In this document: positions 24,009-32,836 of the stretch, in pieces
Numbering within the stretch: position 1 is the stretch's first letter
Layout of the letters: every line of letters begins with the position of its first letter
Assembly: GCF_020164435.1 (NCBI RefSeq)
Contig: NZ_JAIUDQ010000006.1
Span: 1-64,000, forward strand
Direction: 5' to 3'
DNA: 64,000 nucleotides
Source: Phyllobacterium lublinensis
Lineage (GTDB): Bacteria > Pseudomonadota > Alphaproteobacteria > Rhizobiales > Rhizobiaceae
Program-made: the position numbers and the translations under genes
The notes under the pieces: generated by a model
The model's database searches: none
What the model saw: only the letters and a program-made list of their open reading frames with translations
Told to the model about the DNA's origin: nothing

Positions 24009-25517
24009 CTATTGAAATGCCATCTCGAAAAAGCTGCGCAGCTTGCGCGAATGCAGTTTCTCGGGTGGCATTTCAGCGAGTTTCTCCAGCGCGCGAATAC
24101 CGATCTGCAAGTGCTGCGCCACCTGCCGTTTGTAGAATTCCGTAGCCATGCCCGGCAGCTTCAGTTCGCCATGCAGGGGCTTGTCGGAAACGCACAACAG
24201 GGTCCCATAGGGAACGCGAAAGCGGAAACCATTTGCCGCGATCGTCGCCGATTCCATGTCGAGCGCAATGGCCCGCGACTGGGACAGCCGCTTTACCGGT
24301 CCACGCTGGTCGCGCAATTCCCAATTGCGGTTATCGATCGTCGCAACTGTGCCCGTACGCATGATGCGCTTGAGGTCGTAACCTTCGAGGCCGGTTATTT
24401 CTGCAACGGCCAGTTCGAGCGCCACCTGCACTTCGGCCAGCGCCGGTATCGGCACCCAGACAGGCAGGTCGTCGTCCAGAACATGGTCTTCGCGCACATA
24501 GGCGTGGGCAAGCACATAGTCGCCCAGCGCCTGGGTATTGCGCAGACCTGCACAATGGCCGAGCATCAGCCAGGCATGCGGCCGCAGGACGGCAATATGG
24601 TCGGTGATTGTCTTCGCGTTGGAAGGGCCGACGCCGATATTGACCATGGTGATGCCCGAACTGTCGCTGCGAGCAAGGTGGTAGGCGGGCATCTGTGGCA
24701 GACGGCCCAGCGGCACACCGGAGGAGGGCTTGTCATCTCCTGCCTCTGTGATCAGGTTGCCAGGCTCGATGAAGCGTTCATACCCGCCGCCGCCTTCACC
24801 CATGAGTCTGCGCGCAAGCGCGCAGAATTCGTCGATGTAGAACTGGTAGTTGGTAAACAACACATAATTCTGGAAATGCCTCGGCCGTGTCGCCGTGTAA
24901 TGGGACAACCGGTGCAGCGAATAGTCAACGCGCTGGGCGGTGAAGGGCGACAGCGGCATGATACTGTCCAAGTCGTCGGTCTCGTATTCGCCGTTGACAA
25001 TGCGATCGTCAGTGGCGTTGAGATCCGGCACGTCGAACAGATCCCGTAGTGGCCGGGTGAATGCATCGGCGACAGACGATTCCACATAAGTGCCTTCGAG
25101 GAACGCGAAGTGGATGGGAATGGGCGTCGTCGACTCCTGGACCGTGACAGGATGACCGTGATTGCGGATGAGAAGCCTGATCTGTTCTTCGAGGTAGTGG
25201 CCGAAGAGATCCGGCCGCGTGATCGTAGCGGCATACTGACCGGGCGCCGATACATGACCGAAGGCCAGGCGCGAATCGATCTGCGCATAGCTGGATGTCG
25301 ATAGCCGAACCTCAGGATAGAATGCGCGAAAATGTGTGGTGTCTTGAGCTTCGCCCTTGGCCACCTTGTCAAAGGCATCGCGCAGGAACTGCGTGTTGCG
25401 CTCATAGAGCGCGCTCAAGGCTTCAACGGCAGCTTTGGCATCCGTGAATTCTTCGGGATCAACATGACGCGGCATGCTGATGGTGATGGGTTTTCTGGTT
25501 CCGACTCTCTTGTCCAT
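24009..25517 (-). CDS. amn: AMP nucleosidase
   Basis: 502 residues, full length for Amn. The N-terminal AMP-binding domain (about 1-170) includes P-I-P-I-H-F-A-F. The C-terminal phosphorylase-fold domain has G-V-G-P-S-N-A-K-T, M-L-G-H-C-A-G-L-R and the catalytic region A-L-D-M-E-S-A-T-I-A-A-N-G. The enzyme splits AMP into adenine and ribose 5-phosphate in the cytosol and helps balance adenylate pools. It converges on the VOC gene with 15 bp between stops. Confidence 0.96.
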   Translation of the reverse strand: MDKRVGTRKPITISMPRHVDPEEFTDAKAAVEALSALYERNTQFLRDAFDKVAKGEAQDTTHFRAFYPEVRLSTSSYAQIDSRLAFGHVSAPGQYAATITRPDLFGHYLEEQIRLLIRNHGHPVTVQESTTPIPIHFAFLEGTYVESSVADAFTRPLRDLFDVPDLNATDDRIVNGEYETDDLDSIMPLSPFTAQRVDYSLHRLSHYTATRPRHFQNYVLFTNYQFYIDEFCALARRLMGEGGGGYERFIEPGNLITEAGDDKPSSGVPLGRLPQMPAYHLARSDSSGITMVNIGVGPSNAKTITDHIAVLRPHAWLMLGHCAGLRNTQALGDYVLAHAYVREDHVLDDDLPVWVPIPALAEVQVALELAVAEITGLEGYDLKRIMRTGTVATIDNRNWELRDQRGPVKRLSQSRAIALDMESATIAANGFRFRVPYGTLLCVSDKPLHGELKLPGMATEFYKRQVAQHLQIGIRALEKLAEMPPEKLHSRKLRSFFEMAFQ

Positions 25518-25622
25518 ACCACAATATAGTGATTACGGGTGACAGTTGAAAAGCACCCGGACACGTTTTGCGAACAGAACTGGTAGAATCCTCGACTGAC
25601 GACAATATCGTCAATTCCGTGC

Positions 25623-25787
25623 TTAAACCCTTTGCAGGCTCACGAGCAGCACAAGGCCAATGCCGCCATTGGATGGGGCGCGGCCTTCGTAGCTCGCGGC
25701 AAACGCGACAACAGGGCCTACGAGAATTGCCGAGAAGATCAGGGCTCGCAAAAAAAGCAGCGACAGATTTGTGGTCGATTGTAGCAT
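25623..25787 (-). CDS. Possible small membrane protein
   Basis: 54 codons from an ATG at 25787. The product has a Leu/Phe/Val-rich segment of about 25 residues and a short polar tail with a Gly-Gly-Ile-Gly turn. The longer frame from 25883 has no hydrophobic start and is less likely. It lies in the 448-bp gap between amn and the divergent GST gene, where nothing else is visible. Weak support: no clear ribosome site and no recognised family. Confidence 0.3.
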   Translation of the reverse strand: MLQSTTNLSLLFLRALIFSAILVGPVVAFAASYEGRAPSNGGIGLVLLVSLQRV

Positions 25788-25965
25788 GGCTCTTCGCTTT
25801 CCTCGCCGGGATCGGGTGCTGAGATGCAGGGACGATAGGCGAGGCGCGCTGAACCAAAGCTGAGATGCTTGTTCATCTGTCATTCAACAATCGGTATTGC
25901 TGCACTTGTCGTCCGCAGTCGGTGACCTATGTTCTCCAGACCATCCCCCTCCCAAGGAGACTGCA

Positions 25966-26667
25966 ATGACAAGCCAAACCAAGCCGATTGAGCTCTATTA
26001 CTGGCCGACACCCAACGGTTGGAAGATTTCCATCATGCTGGAGGAACTCGGCGTTCCTTATGTGCTGAAGCTGGTCAATATCGGCAAGGGCGATCAATTT
26101 GAGCCTTCATTCCTCAAGATTGCGCCGAACAATCGCATGCCTGCCATCATTGACCCCGAGGGGCCGGATGGCGAGCCGATTTCCGTTTTCGAATCCGGTG
26201 CAATCCTGCAATATCTCGGACGCAAGTTCGGCAAGTTCTATCCGCAGGATGAGCGCTCCCGGGTGGCGGTCGAGGAGTGGCTGTTCTGGCAGGTGGGCGG
26301 CCTCGGTCCAATGGCGGGACAGGCCCACCACTTCCGCCAATATGCGCCGGAACAGATCGAGTATGGCATTAATCGTTATACAAATGAGGTCAACCGGCTC
26401 TACGGTGTGATGAATCGCCGTCTCGACGGTCTCGAATATCTGGCCGGCCGCTATTCGATCGCCGACATGGCATCCTTTGGATGGGTGGTGCCGCATGCGA
26501 ACCAAGGCCAGGATCTCAACGATTTTCCCAATCTGAAGCGCTGGTTCGAGACGATGAGTGCCCGTCCGGCAGTGCAGCGTGGTCTTGAGCTCGGCAAGGA
26601 AGAGCGACGCAACATTGCCAATGATGAAGAGGCCAAGAAGATACTGTTTGGCCAGCGGGCGCGTTAA
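25966..26667 (+). CDS. Glutathione S-transferase, YfcG/YghU (Nu) type
   Basis: 233 residues. The thioredoxin-fold domain (1-90) has the T-P-N-G-W-K start that replaces the catalytic Cys or Ser region in Nu-class enzymes, and the glutathione-binding N-R-M-P-A-I and E-S-G-A-I-L-Q-Y-L. The C-terminal helical domain (about 100-225) has S-I-A-D-M-A-S-F-G-W. Members act mainly as disulfide-bond reductases with glutathione. AAGGAGA lies 7 bases before the ATG at 25966; the frame extends upstream without a better start. Confidence 0.92.
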   Translation: MTSQTKPIELYYWPTPNGWKISIMLEELGVPYVLKLVNIGKGDQFEPSFLKIAPNNRMPAIIDPEGPDGEPISVFESGAILQYLGRKFGKFYPQDERSRVAVEEWLFWQVGGLGPMAGQAHHFRQYAPEQIEYGINRYTNEVNRLYGVMNRRLDGLEYLAGRYSIADMASFGWVVPHANQGQDLNDFPNLKRWFETMSARPAVQRGLELGKEERRNIANDEEAKKILFGQRAR

Positions 26668-26682
26668 GGTACGGCAGCGCAT

Positions 26683-26715
26683 GGATCCCCTTCCGCTTCA
26701 TGCGGAGGGAGATCC
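26683..26715. terminator. Shared hairpin between the GST and chrA genes
   Basis: The imperfect 14-bp arms GGATCCCCTTCCGC and GCGGAGGGAGATCC flank a TTCAT loop in the 62-bp gap between convergent genes. It is a likely bidirectional stop. Confidence 0.5.
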
Positions 26716-26729
26716 AGCGGCCGGTTGAC

Positions 26730-28139
26730 CTAGGCCATGTCGCCGACAAAATGCCAGGCAATACCCGCTAGCGAACAGGCCGCCAGCGTCTGGATCATCC
26801 CCGCATTGAACCGGAAGATGGCTAGGATTGCGGCAACGGTCAGCACGAGTGAGGCGATGTTGATCGACGCCGGAACCGGTATGTCCAGCGTGACCCCAAA
26901 ACCGTACCACTCAATGACTTCGCTAAAGATCACGTGTGTTGCGAACCACACCGCCAGGTTCATGATCACACCCACCACCGCCGCGGTAATGGCCGACATC
27001 GCGCCGGTCAATGCCGGGTTGTTGCGTAGCCTTTCGATGAAAGGCGCGCCCAGGAATATCCAGAGGAAACAGGGAACGAAGGTTACCCACGTCGTCAGGA
27101 TGGAAGCGAGTGTAGCTGCCATCATTGGCGACAGGGGGCCCGGGTCGCGGAATGCGCCAACAAATCCGACGAATTGCACCACCATGATCAATGGCCCGGG
27201 TGTCGTCTCCGCCATGCCGAGTCCGTCGAGCATTTCGCCGGGTCGAAGCCATCCGTAGTGTTCCACCGCCTGTTGTGCCACGTAGGAAAGCACCGCATAG
27301 GCGCCGCCGAATGTCACCATCGCCATCTTGCTGAAGAAAATCCCGATCTGGCTGAAGACGCTGTCAGGGCCCATGAAGACGTAGATCGCGGCAACGGGCG
27401 CCAGCCAAAGAAAAAGCAAAATCCACGATACTTTCAACGACCAGGAAAGGTTGGGGCGGGCATGGGCCGGCGCTTCTTCACCGAGCGCAGAGTCCCGGTC
27501 TGCAAGCCCGGGACGGGAGGCACCATGACCGCCACCGACCTGAAAAAGCGGCGAACCTGCTCTGCCCCCCACATAGCCGACAATAGCCGCTGTCACGATG
27601 ATCAATGGAAACGGCACATGAAAGGCAAAGATGGCGAGGAAGGCCGCAACGGCGATCAGCATCATTGCGTTGTTCTTGAGCGCCCGCTTGCTGATTCGTT
27701 CGACCGCCTGCAGCACGACGGCGAGAACGGCGGCCTTCAGCCCGAAGAACAGGCCTTCGACCAGCCCGACAGTCCCGAACAGGACATAGACGTAGCTCAG
27801 CCCGAGTATCGCCAGAAATCCCGGAAGTACAAACAGGATGCCGGCGGCAAGACCCCCCTTCGTCCGGTGCAGGAGCCAACCGATATAGATGGCCAGTTGC
27901 TGTGCCTCAGGGCCAGGCAACAGCATGCAGTAGTTCAGGGCATGCAGGAACCGGTTCTCGCCGATCCAGCGTTTCTCGTCGACCAGAATGCGGTGCATGA
28001 CAGCGATCTGCCCGGCTGGGCCGCCAAAACTCAGCGAGGCGATGCGCACCCATACGCGCAGTGCCTCGCCGAAGGAAATGCCGTGTTGGCCCCCTGCTAC
28101 GACCGGGTTTCCGGTTTGACGGCTCGCAAGATCGGACAT
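26730..28139 (-). CDS. chrA: Chromate transporter ChrA (two CHR domains)
   Basis: 469 residues with about twelve membrane segments in two homologous CHR halves. Each has the F-G-G motif (S-F-G-G-P-A-G-Q and T-F-G-G-A-Y-A-V-L) and a Pro-Gly signature (L-L-P-G-P-E-A-Q-Q and T-T-P-G-P-L-I-M-V). ChrA exports chromate driven by the proton-motive force. The start at 28139 lies 1 bp after the stop of the rhodanese/ChrB-like gene; the open frame reaches 28217 but that would overlap the neighbour. The two genes form one operon for chromate resistance. Confidence 0.94.
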   Translation of the reverse strand: MSDLASRQTGNPVVAGGQHGISFGEALRVWVRIASLSFGGPAGQIAVMHRILVDEKRWIGENRFLHALNYCMLLPGPEAQQLAIYIGWLLHRTKGGLAAGILFVLPGFLAILGLSYVYVLFGTVGLVEGLFFGLKAAVLAVVLQAVERISKRALKNNAMMLIAVAAFLAIFAFHVPFPLIIVTAAIVGYVGGRAGSPLFQVGGGHGASRPGLADRDSALGEEAPAHARPNLSWSLKVSWILLFLWLAPVAAIYVFMGPDSVFSQIGIFFSKMAMVTFGGAYAVLSYVAQQAVEHYGWLRPGEMLDGLGMAETTPGPLIMVVQFVGFVGAFRDPGPLSPMMAATLASILTTWVTFVPCFLWIFLGAPFIERLRNNPALTGAMSAITAAVVGVIMNLAVWFATHVIFSEVIEWYGFGVTLDIPVPASINIASLVLTVAAILAIFRFNAGMIQTLAACSLAGIAWHFVGDMA

Positions 28140-28140
28140 G

Positions 28141-28959
28141 TTACGCTCCGGATTTCCGGTTGGGCCAGTTGTGTGTTTCCTCCGTGGCATCACGGCACCA
28201 CCGATAGAATGCGTCATATAGCGTCATGCCTGCCTCGAGCTGTTCGAGATCGTCCGCATACATTCGTGACAGACCAAGCGATGCTGCCAGCAGACCCGGC
28301 GCCTCAGGTGCAAGGTCGGGCCGGGCGGTATCGGCTCCCCGGACGATGGTCGCGAGCCTGGATAGCGGGACGGATGTGAGGCCGAATTCTTCGATCATCA
28401 CGTCGAAGGTGCAAAGTTCGCCACGGTGGCTCCAGAACACATTCTCGATATCGAAAGCGGCGCCATTGAACCGATCTGCAACGGCTTCGACTTCGCCCGG
28501 TGTCACGAACAGGAAGACTGCTTCTGGATCCACGAAGCGGCGGATGAGCCACGGGCACGCGATCCTGTCGATCTTCGGGCGTGCACGGGTCACCCAGACT
28601 GTCCGGCCCTTCTGGTCGAGCGCAGGCAGGCGTGATACGGGGACCAGTGGCAGGCTTGCCGCGGCCCAGGCCTCAAATCCTCCATCCAGCGTTTCCGCCG
28701 GTACGCCGTTATAGCGCAAGAGGGCTGCCGTTCCCTCGCTCAGTTTCTTGCCCTGCTGACAGATGATGATTGCGCGTTTGCCCGCAAGCGCTGGCATCCA
28801 GGACTCGATGTCCTGATGGGAACGTCGACGGGCGCCAGGGATCAATTGCGGATCCAGAATGTAATCTGCGTCGATACGGACATCGACAAGAACCGGGCAC
28901 GCGGGTGTCCCCACCAGCCGTGCCAGTTTTTCAGGTGAGATAGTCGTGGTCGAAGACAT
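28141..28959 (-). CDS. Rhodanese domain fused to ChrB-like C-terminal domain
   Basis: 272 residues. The N-terminal rhodanese domain (about 5-115) has the active-site loop C-Q-Q-G-K-K-L-S with its Cys. The C-terminal domain (about 125-265) has W-V-T-R-A-R-P-K-I-D-R-I-A-C-P-W-L-I-R-R-F-V-D, the signature of the chromate-resistance ChrB C-terminal family. The start ATG at 28959 has GGAGGG upstream; an earlier in-frame start at 29031 lacks this. It stands directly before chrA, so it probably senses or handles chromate for the exporter. The wHTH domain of classical ChrB regulators is absent, replaced by the rhodanese. Confidence 0.88.
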   Translation of the reverse strand: MSSTTTISPEKLARLVGTPACPVLVDVRIDADYILDPQLIPGARRRSHQDIESWMPALAGKRAIIICQQGKKLSEGTAALLRYNGVPAETLDGGFEAWAAASLPLVPVSRLPALDQKGRTVWVTRARPKIDRIACPWLIRRFVDPEAVFLFVTPGEVEAVADRFNGAAFDIENVFWSHRGELCTFDVMIEEFGLTSVPLSRLATIVRGADTARPDLAPEAPGLLAASLGLSRMYADDLEQLEAGMTLYDAFYRWCRDATEETHNWPNRKSGA

Positions 28960-29086
28960 GTCGCGTCCCTCCGTTGGTGTCGGTTTGTTGGACGCGATAC
29001 TTGGGCATGACGCCTCGTGGGGAGATCGCAACCCCCATGAACATAAGATTGTCAGGAAACGGAATTATGTCAAGCAAACCCGCGCC

Positions 29087-29250
29087 CTAAGAGACCCTTG
29101 CGAGAAAGTCGATCAATGCGACATTGAATTGTTGCGGCCTCTGCAAGGGTGCGAAATGGCTCACGCCTGTGTCTCGGACCCAACTCGGCAGACGAACTTG
29201 GTCCGGCACGGCATGAGGAACGCAACTAATCACAACGTCAGCTTGGCAAT
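29087..29250 (-). pseudogene. 3' remnant of an alpha/beta hydrolase gene
   Basis: The minus-strand frame ending at the stop 29087-29089 reads like the last 45-55 residues of an alpha/beta hydrolase: a strand with V-I-S-C-V-P-H, then G-V-S-H-F-A-P-L-Q-R-P with the catalytic-type His, then F-N-V-A-L-I-D-F-L-A-R. No start, nucleophile elbow or acid residue is found upstream, so most of the gene is gone. It lies just upstream of the chromate operon. The rest of the 28960-29853 gap holds a hairpin, a short palindrome and a non-coding stretch. Confidence 0.6.
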
Positions 29251-29270
29251 AGAGCCATGAGAACGAAAAA

Positions 29271-29302
29271 GGGCAGCCGTGGAGGGACTACCACGACTGC
29301 CC
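29271..29302. terminator. Strong hairpin, orphan terminator-like
   Basis: GGGCAGCCGTGG and CCACGACTGCCC pair with one mismatch around an 8-nt loop. On the minus strand GTTC then TCAT follow, not a long T-run. It may be a terminator left from a lost gene. Confidence 0.4.
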
Positions 29303-29592
29303 CGTGCCCGTAACCAGCGAAGGATCTGCTCGGGCCTTTGGGTCCTGCTGCCTCGGCTTGGCCCAGACAAACACACGTCCGGGTTCACCGTAGAATTCAA
29401 AGCGGTTGGCCGCTCTTACTCCTGATCTCCCGGAACTATTTTTAGACTTTGTGTGCTGGGAGGGTTGACACACAAGCGACCGGTTACCTCTAGTAGTCCA
29501 ACAACAGCAGGATAAAATGCTTCAATATTCGACACCTTAAAAATGACTTCACGCTGAAAGCTGATAAATAGCCGAAATCGCATATTCCCACA

Positions 29593-29610
29593 ATTAGACC
29601 TTAGTCTAAT
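29593..29610. promoter_or_regulatory. Palindrome upstream of the beta-lactamase gene
   Basis: ATTAGAC-CTTA-GTCTAAT, a perfect 7-bp inverted repeat, lies 244 bp before the beta-lactamase start. It has the look of a regulator site. No divergent regulator gene is present. Confidence 0.35.
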
Positions 29611-29853
29611 CGATTGAATTGCCGCTTTTCACGCGTTCGCGCTTCGCCGCGCCAAGCAGGGCTCACTCGCACCAGCGCTTACAAATGCTGTGCTTCCGCC
29701 GCGGCTGGTGCCAGACCGCCGACGCAGGTTCGTAATGTCAAATCCCCGTGACGCTCCTTTTGGTCACAAATTTTCCATGGAAAGCACCACTTCGGAGCCA
29801 AGCCTGAGCCAGAGAGATTCTTGGCAATTGTCCTCAGAGAGGGAGATAAGAAA

Positions 29854-30744
29854 ATGGCTGGTGATATCACGCGCCGCGGTGCCCTGATTGGATCGATGCT
29901 CGCTGTTCCAGCTTTGATCCTGCCGATGAGATCAACAGCTGCTGCGCCCGTTAACCGGGTCGATCTGACGGCCGCCTTCAAATCGCTCGAAGAGAACTCC
30001 GGTGCGCGGCTTGGCGTGTCGGCGCACGATACAGGCAGCGACGTTTACATTGGTTATCGGGAGAATGAGCGTTTCGCCATGTGCAGTACTTTCAAGTTCC
30101 TGGCCGCAGCGGCGGTTCTGGCCCGGGTCGATCGGAAGCAAGACGAGCTTCACCGGATGGTTCTGGTAAAGGAGAGCGACATTCTCGCCAATTCTCCGGC
30201 AACGGAAAAGAATGCCGGCAAGAGCATGTCGCTGGAGGCTCTTTGCGAGGCCGCCATTACCCTCAGCGACAATACGGCGGGCAACCTCATCCTTGACAGT
30301 CTGGGTGGTCCGAAGGGGCTGACCGGATACGCACGCGGCCTTGGCGATGCAACCTTCAGGCTCGACAGGTGGGAGACGGAACTCAATGAAGCCAGGCCGG
30401 GCGACCCGCGCGATACGATTACCCCGGCGGCTATCTTGAAAGACATGCAGAAGACCGTGCTCGGTGATGCGTTATCGAAATCATCCCGCGATCAACTGAT
30501 CGAGTGGTTGCTGGGCAACAAGACGGGAGACAAGCGCCTGCGCGCCGGTCTGCCGGCCGATTGGAGCGTCGGCGACAAGACCGGCACCAGCGAAAGTGGT
30601 ATGGCGAACGATATCGCAGTCATCTGGCCGGACGACCGCAAGCCGTTGCTCCTTGCCGTCTATCTTTACGATCCCAAAGGCACAGCTGATAGCCGCAATA
30701 CCATCCACAAGAAGGTGGCCGCATTGGTCGCCGAGAACATATAG
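29854..30744 (+). CDS. Class A beta-lactamase
   Basis: 296 residues. The active-site motifs are all present: S78-T-F-K81, S138-D-N140, E174-x-x-L-N in the omega loop, and K-T-G in G-D-K-T-G-T. It hydrolyses penicillins and perhaps some cephalosporins in the periplasm; the spectrum cannot be read reliably. The leader has T-R-R-G-A-L before a hydrophobic segment, which suggests export by the Tat pathway. A Cys stands directly before the catalytic Ser (M-C-S-T-F-K), but no second Cys is found next to the K-T-G motif, so the disulfide of KPC/SME-type carbapenemases is not expected. The ATG at 29854 has GGGAG 9 bases upstream. No AmpR-type regulator gene is adjacent. Confidence 0.95.
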   Translation: MAGDITRRGALIGSMLAVPALILPMRSTAAAPVNRVDLTAAFKSLEENSGARLGVSAHDTGSDVYIGYRENERFAMCSTFKFLAAAAVLARVDRKQDELHRMVLVKESDILANSPATEKNAGKSMSLEALCEAAITLSDNTAGNLILDSLGGPKGLTGYARGLGDATFRLDRWETELNEARPGDPRDTITPAAILKDMQKTVLGDALSKSSRDQLIEWLLGNKTGDKRLRAGLPADWSVGDKTGTSESGMANDIAVIWPDDRKPLLLAVYLYDPKGTADSRNTIHKKVAALVAENI

Positions 30745-30804
30745 GTGCTCAACGATCCCTCGATACGTCACAGGACGACACGAACGCTGTGCGCGCAGCG
30801 AAAA

Positions 30805-30840
30805 GAGCCCGGACCGGCCGACAAGCGATCGTCCGGGTTC
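30805..30840. terminator. Bidirectional terminator between bla and the DUF2147 gene
   Basis: GAGCCCGGAC and GTCCGGGTTC pair (one G-T) around a 16-nt spacer. TTGTTTGATT follows on the plus strand and CTCTTTTCG on the minus strand. Confidence 0.65.
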
Positions 30841-30850
30841 GATTGTTTGA

Positions 30851-31198
30851 TTATTGACGGGTGAGGCTTTCGCTCTTGCAGATGAGGCCGCCCATGACAC
30901 AACCGGACAATGAAAGTGTGCTGCCGCTGACACTTGCCTTGCCATTATAGGTCTTGCCCTCGTCGAGCTTGTTGACCTTTCCCTTGTAGGCACCATCCTT
31001 GCCCGACATCGAGCCGATGGATTTGCCCTTGTATTCGCCAGTCATGACGGTGCCGCAATAGGTGTCGCCGCCACAGGACGTGTATTGAATGATGGTGCCG
31101 TTCGGCCGCTTCCAGGAACCGACAATGGGCTCTTCGGCCAAGGCAGGGCCCGCCAAAAGAACAAAGCCGGTGCATGCCAGCAACAATATGCGTTTCAT
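30851..31198 (-). CDS. DUF2147-family exported protein
   Basis: 115 residues. A signal peptide ends near A-L-A-E-E, and the mature domain begins with the family pattern I-V-G-S-W-K-R-P-N-G, then C-G-G-D-T-Y-C-G and G-K-T-Y-N-G-K-A, with L-S-L-S-G-C-V near the end. DUF2147 proteins form a small beta-barrel-like, lipocalin-resembling fold in the periplasm; their role is unknown. Two Cys pairs may form disulfides. The repeat TTACG-CAAA-CGTAA lies 36 bp upstream of the start. Confidence 0.88.
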   Translation of the reverse strand: MKRILLLACTGFVLLAGPALAEEPIVGSWKRPNGTIIQYTSCGGDTYCGTVMTGEYKGKSIGSMSGKDGAYKGKVNKLDEGKTYNGKASVSGSTLSLSGCVMGGLICKSESLTRQ

Positions 31199-31233
31199 CT
31201 ATTCCTCCCGAATAAGGCGCTTGATCGCCTGTC

Positions 31234-31253
31234 TTACGCAAACGTAAACGTAA
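31234..31253. promoter_or_regulatory. Repeat upstream of the DUF2147 gene
   Basis: TTACG-CAAA-CGTAA (31234-31247) is followed by a further ACGTAA. On the minus strand it contains ACGTTTACGT, the same 10-mer as in the etfQO site. The rest of the 444-bp gap up to 31642 shows no gene. Confidence 0.4.
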
Positions 31254-31642
31254 TTGAAAAGGGCTTGGAAATAAAGGGGTATCCGTCTGGTCCTGGTGGA
31301 TGACGAGTGATGTCGGCAGCCGCGTTCGGGTAGCGCCGGTGCCAATGGTAAACTCTTCTTTGGTTATCAAAGACTTGAAATCCCTGAAAGGCATTTTAGG
31401 CGAATTTTCGCCAAATGCCCGCAAATGCTGGGGGATTATATTTAATGAATTCCGAAGTTTACGAGTTGTTTTTGTTTTGTTGGGCTTGGATTAAGCATTC
31501 CCCTTAACAGCAATTTCAAGCCTCTGCGTCATTCTCGAAAGCATCGAAAGAGCACGCCAAAGCAAACAAACAAGGCGGTTCTCAGAAGTCTGACAGGGCT
31601 TTCGTAAGTTGCGAATTTTGGTTCAACAAGGGGTTTGGCACA

Positions 31643-31909
31643 ATGGCACGCTTTGATCTTCAACACATTGATTCCGGTCATGCCGGCGGTTCGGCGCAGA
31701 CGGATATTCTCTTCGAAATGGGCATCATGTATGCGACCGGCCGCGATTGTGCTGTCGATCTCGTGGCTGCGCACAAGTGGTTCAATATTGCCGCGATCAA
31801 GGGTAGCGAGCGGGCCGCTGAATTGCGGGCTGAACTCGCACAATCCATGTCCAAGGCCGATCTAGCAGCCGCACTTCGCGACGCGCGCGAGTGGATGACA
31901 TCCCACTGA
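31643..31909 (+). CDS. Small Sel1-repeat protein
   Basis: 88 residues. One Sel1-like TPR unit is visible: L-F-E-M-G-I-M-Y-A-T-G-R then D-L-V-A-A-H-K-W-F-N-I-A-A, followed by a helix. Single-unit Sel1 proteins of this size are common in Rhizobiales and presumably mediate a protein contact; no function is known. No signal peptide, so probably cytosolic. The gene stands alone. Confidence 0.8.
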   Translation: MARFDLQHIDSGHAGGSAQTDILFEMGIMYATGRDCAVDLVAAHKWFNIAAIKGSERAAELRAELAQSMSKADLAAALRDAREWMTSH

Positions 31910-32422
31910 GGACGCGTACCACGGCCGATCAGGATCGGCTACGGGGCATTGCTTGTCGCCTGGTCCATGTGGCTGCGTTTTGCGCGTCCTGAGCGTAAAC
32001 TCGACGGTCTTCGGACAATATTGGCTTATCAGGCTGCCGTCCCATAACATTGCATCTGCGCCATCCCAGCACGGGATGCAATCAAAGTTAGATTTTATAA
32101 TAATATACAACCGTGGGTATATGTAATCACGGCCACTTCGTCTATCGTTGCAGAATCGGTACTCCGTTGATTGCGCAGCAAAGGTACTGAACAGCACTGG
32201 ATGTTGTTGTTGATGGCCCAAGGAATGATTCCAAATAAATTAAAATTTTATCGAATTGGCAGCAATGAACTTGCTTGGTGAGTGTACTGTTCCTGCAGCA
32301 TTGTTGGCAATCATAACATCGCGGATTGAACGGGATTTGCTGCGACGACATCGTTGTGCTTTGTCAAATTTCTGGTTTGCGGGCGGAAAGATATCAATTA
32401 AACAAACAATTATTGAAGTCGC
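31910..32422. other. AT-rich intergenic stretch, no gene seen
   Basis: About 510 bases with stops in all frames and lower GC than the neighbours. I see no coding pattern, no RNA gene and no strong hairpin. It probably includes the promoter of the small gene at 32423. Confidence 0.5.
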
Positions 32423-32653
32423 ATGATTCTTGATGAAGGCGGGAAAAATATGCTGGACGATCTTGAAGAATTGCTGTCGCGATTAACGGACGCTCAGAAG
32501 CAGCTGGTACTATTGTCTGCCAAGGCAAAAGCATTCCCGGACAACAATACATTGAAGAAAATCGCCACCCTGGCGTTGAACATTTCCGCCGTGGAAGCAG
32601 TCATAACCGATACTGTCAATCAAAAGGCGCGAATGACCAGGGCCAACGACTGA
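32423..32653 (+). CDS. Small helical protein of unknown function
   Basis: 76 residues (or 67 from an ATG at 32450). It is almost wholly helix-forming, with L-x-x-L spacing suggestive of a coiled coil or helical hairpin, and a charged C-terminus. There is no signal peptide or membrane segment. Neither candidate start has a strong ribosome site. I recognise no family. Confidence 0.5.
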   Translation: MILDEGGKNMLDDLEELLSRLTDAQKQLVLLSAKAKAFPDNNTLKKIATLALNISAVEAVITDTVNQKARMTRAND

Positions 32654-32836
32654 CCGGCTCAGGTCAAGGCTTCTACAATAGCGCCAGGGCAGCACGTCGT
32701 TGCGCAGCCCGGCTGCTCCGCAAGCGTTCGACGTGCCGTGTCAGAAGCGAAGACAGCAAATCAAATCGTTGAGATTCATGGGGCACTGGAACCCCAGCCA
32801 GGCGGGCTGGAGTTCTGCTCTTTGCCAATGGTTTGT

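Noticed and set aside
29288-29473. 61-residue gene on the minus strand
   Set aside because: No ribosome site, domain or conserved pattern; it partly overlaps a hairpin and lies in a region of gene debris.
29854-30744. Carbapenemase of the KPC/SME type
   Set aside because: A Cys precedes the active-site Ser, but the second Cys needed for the diagnostic disulfide is absent.
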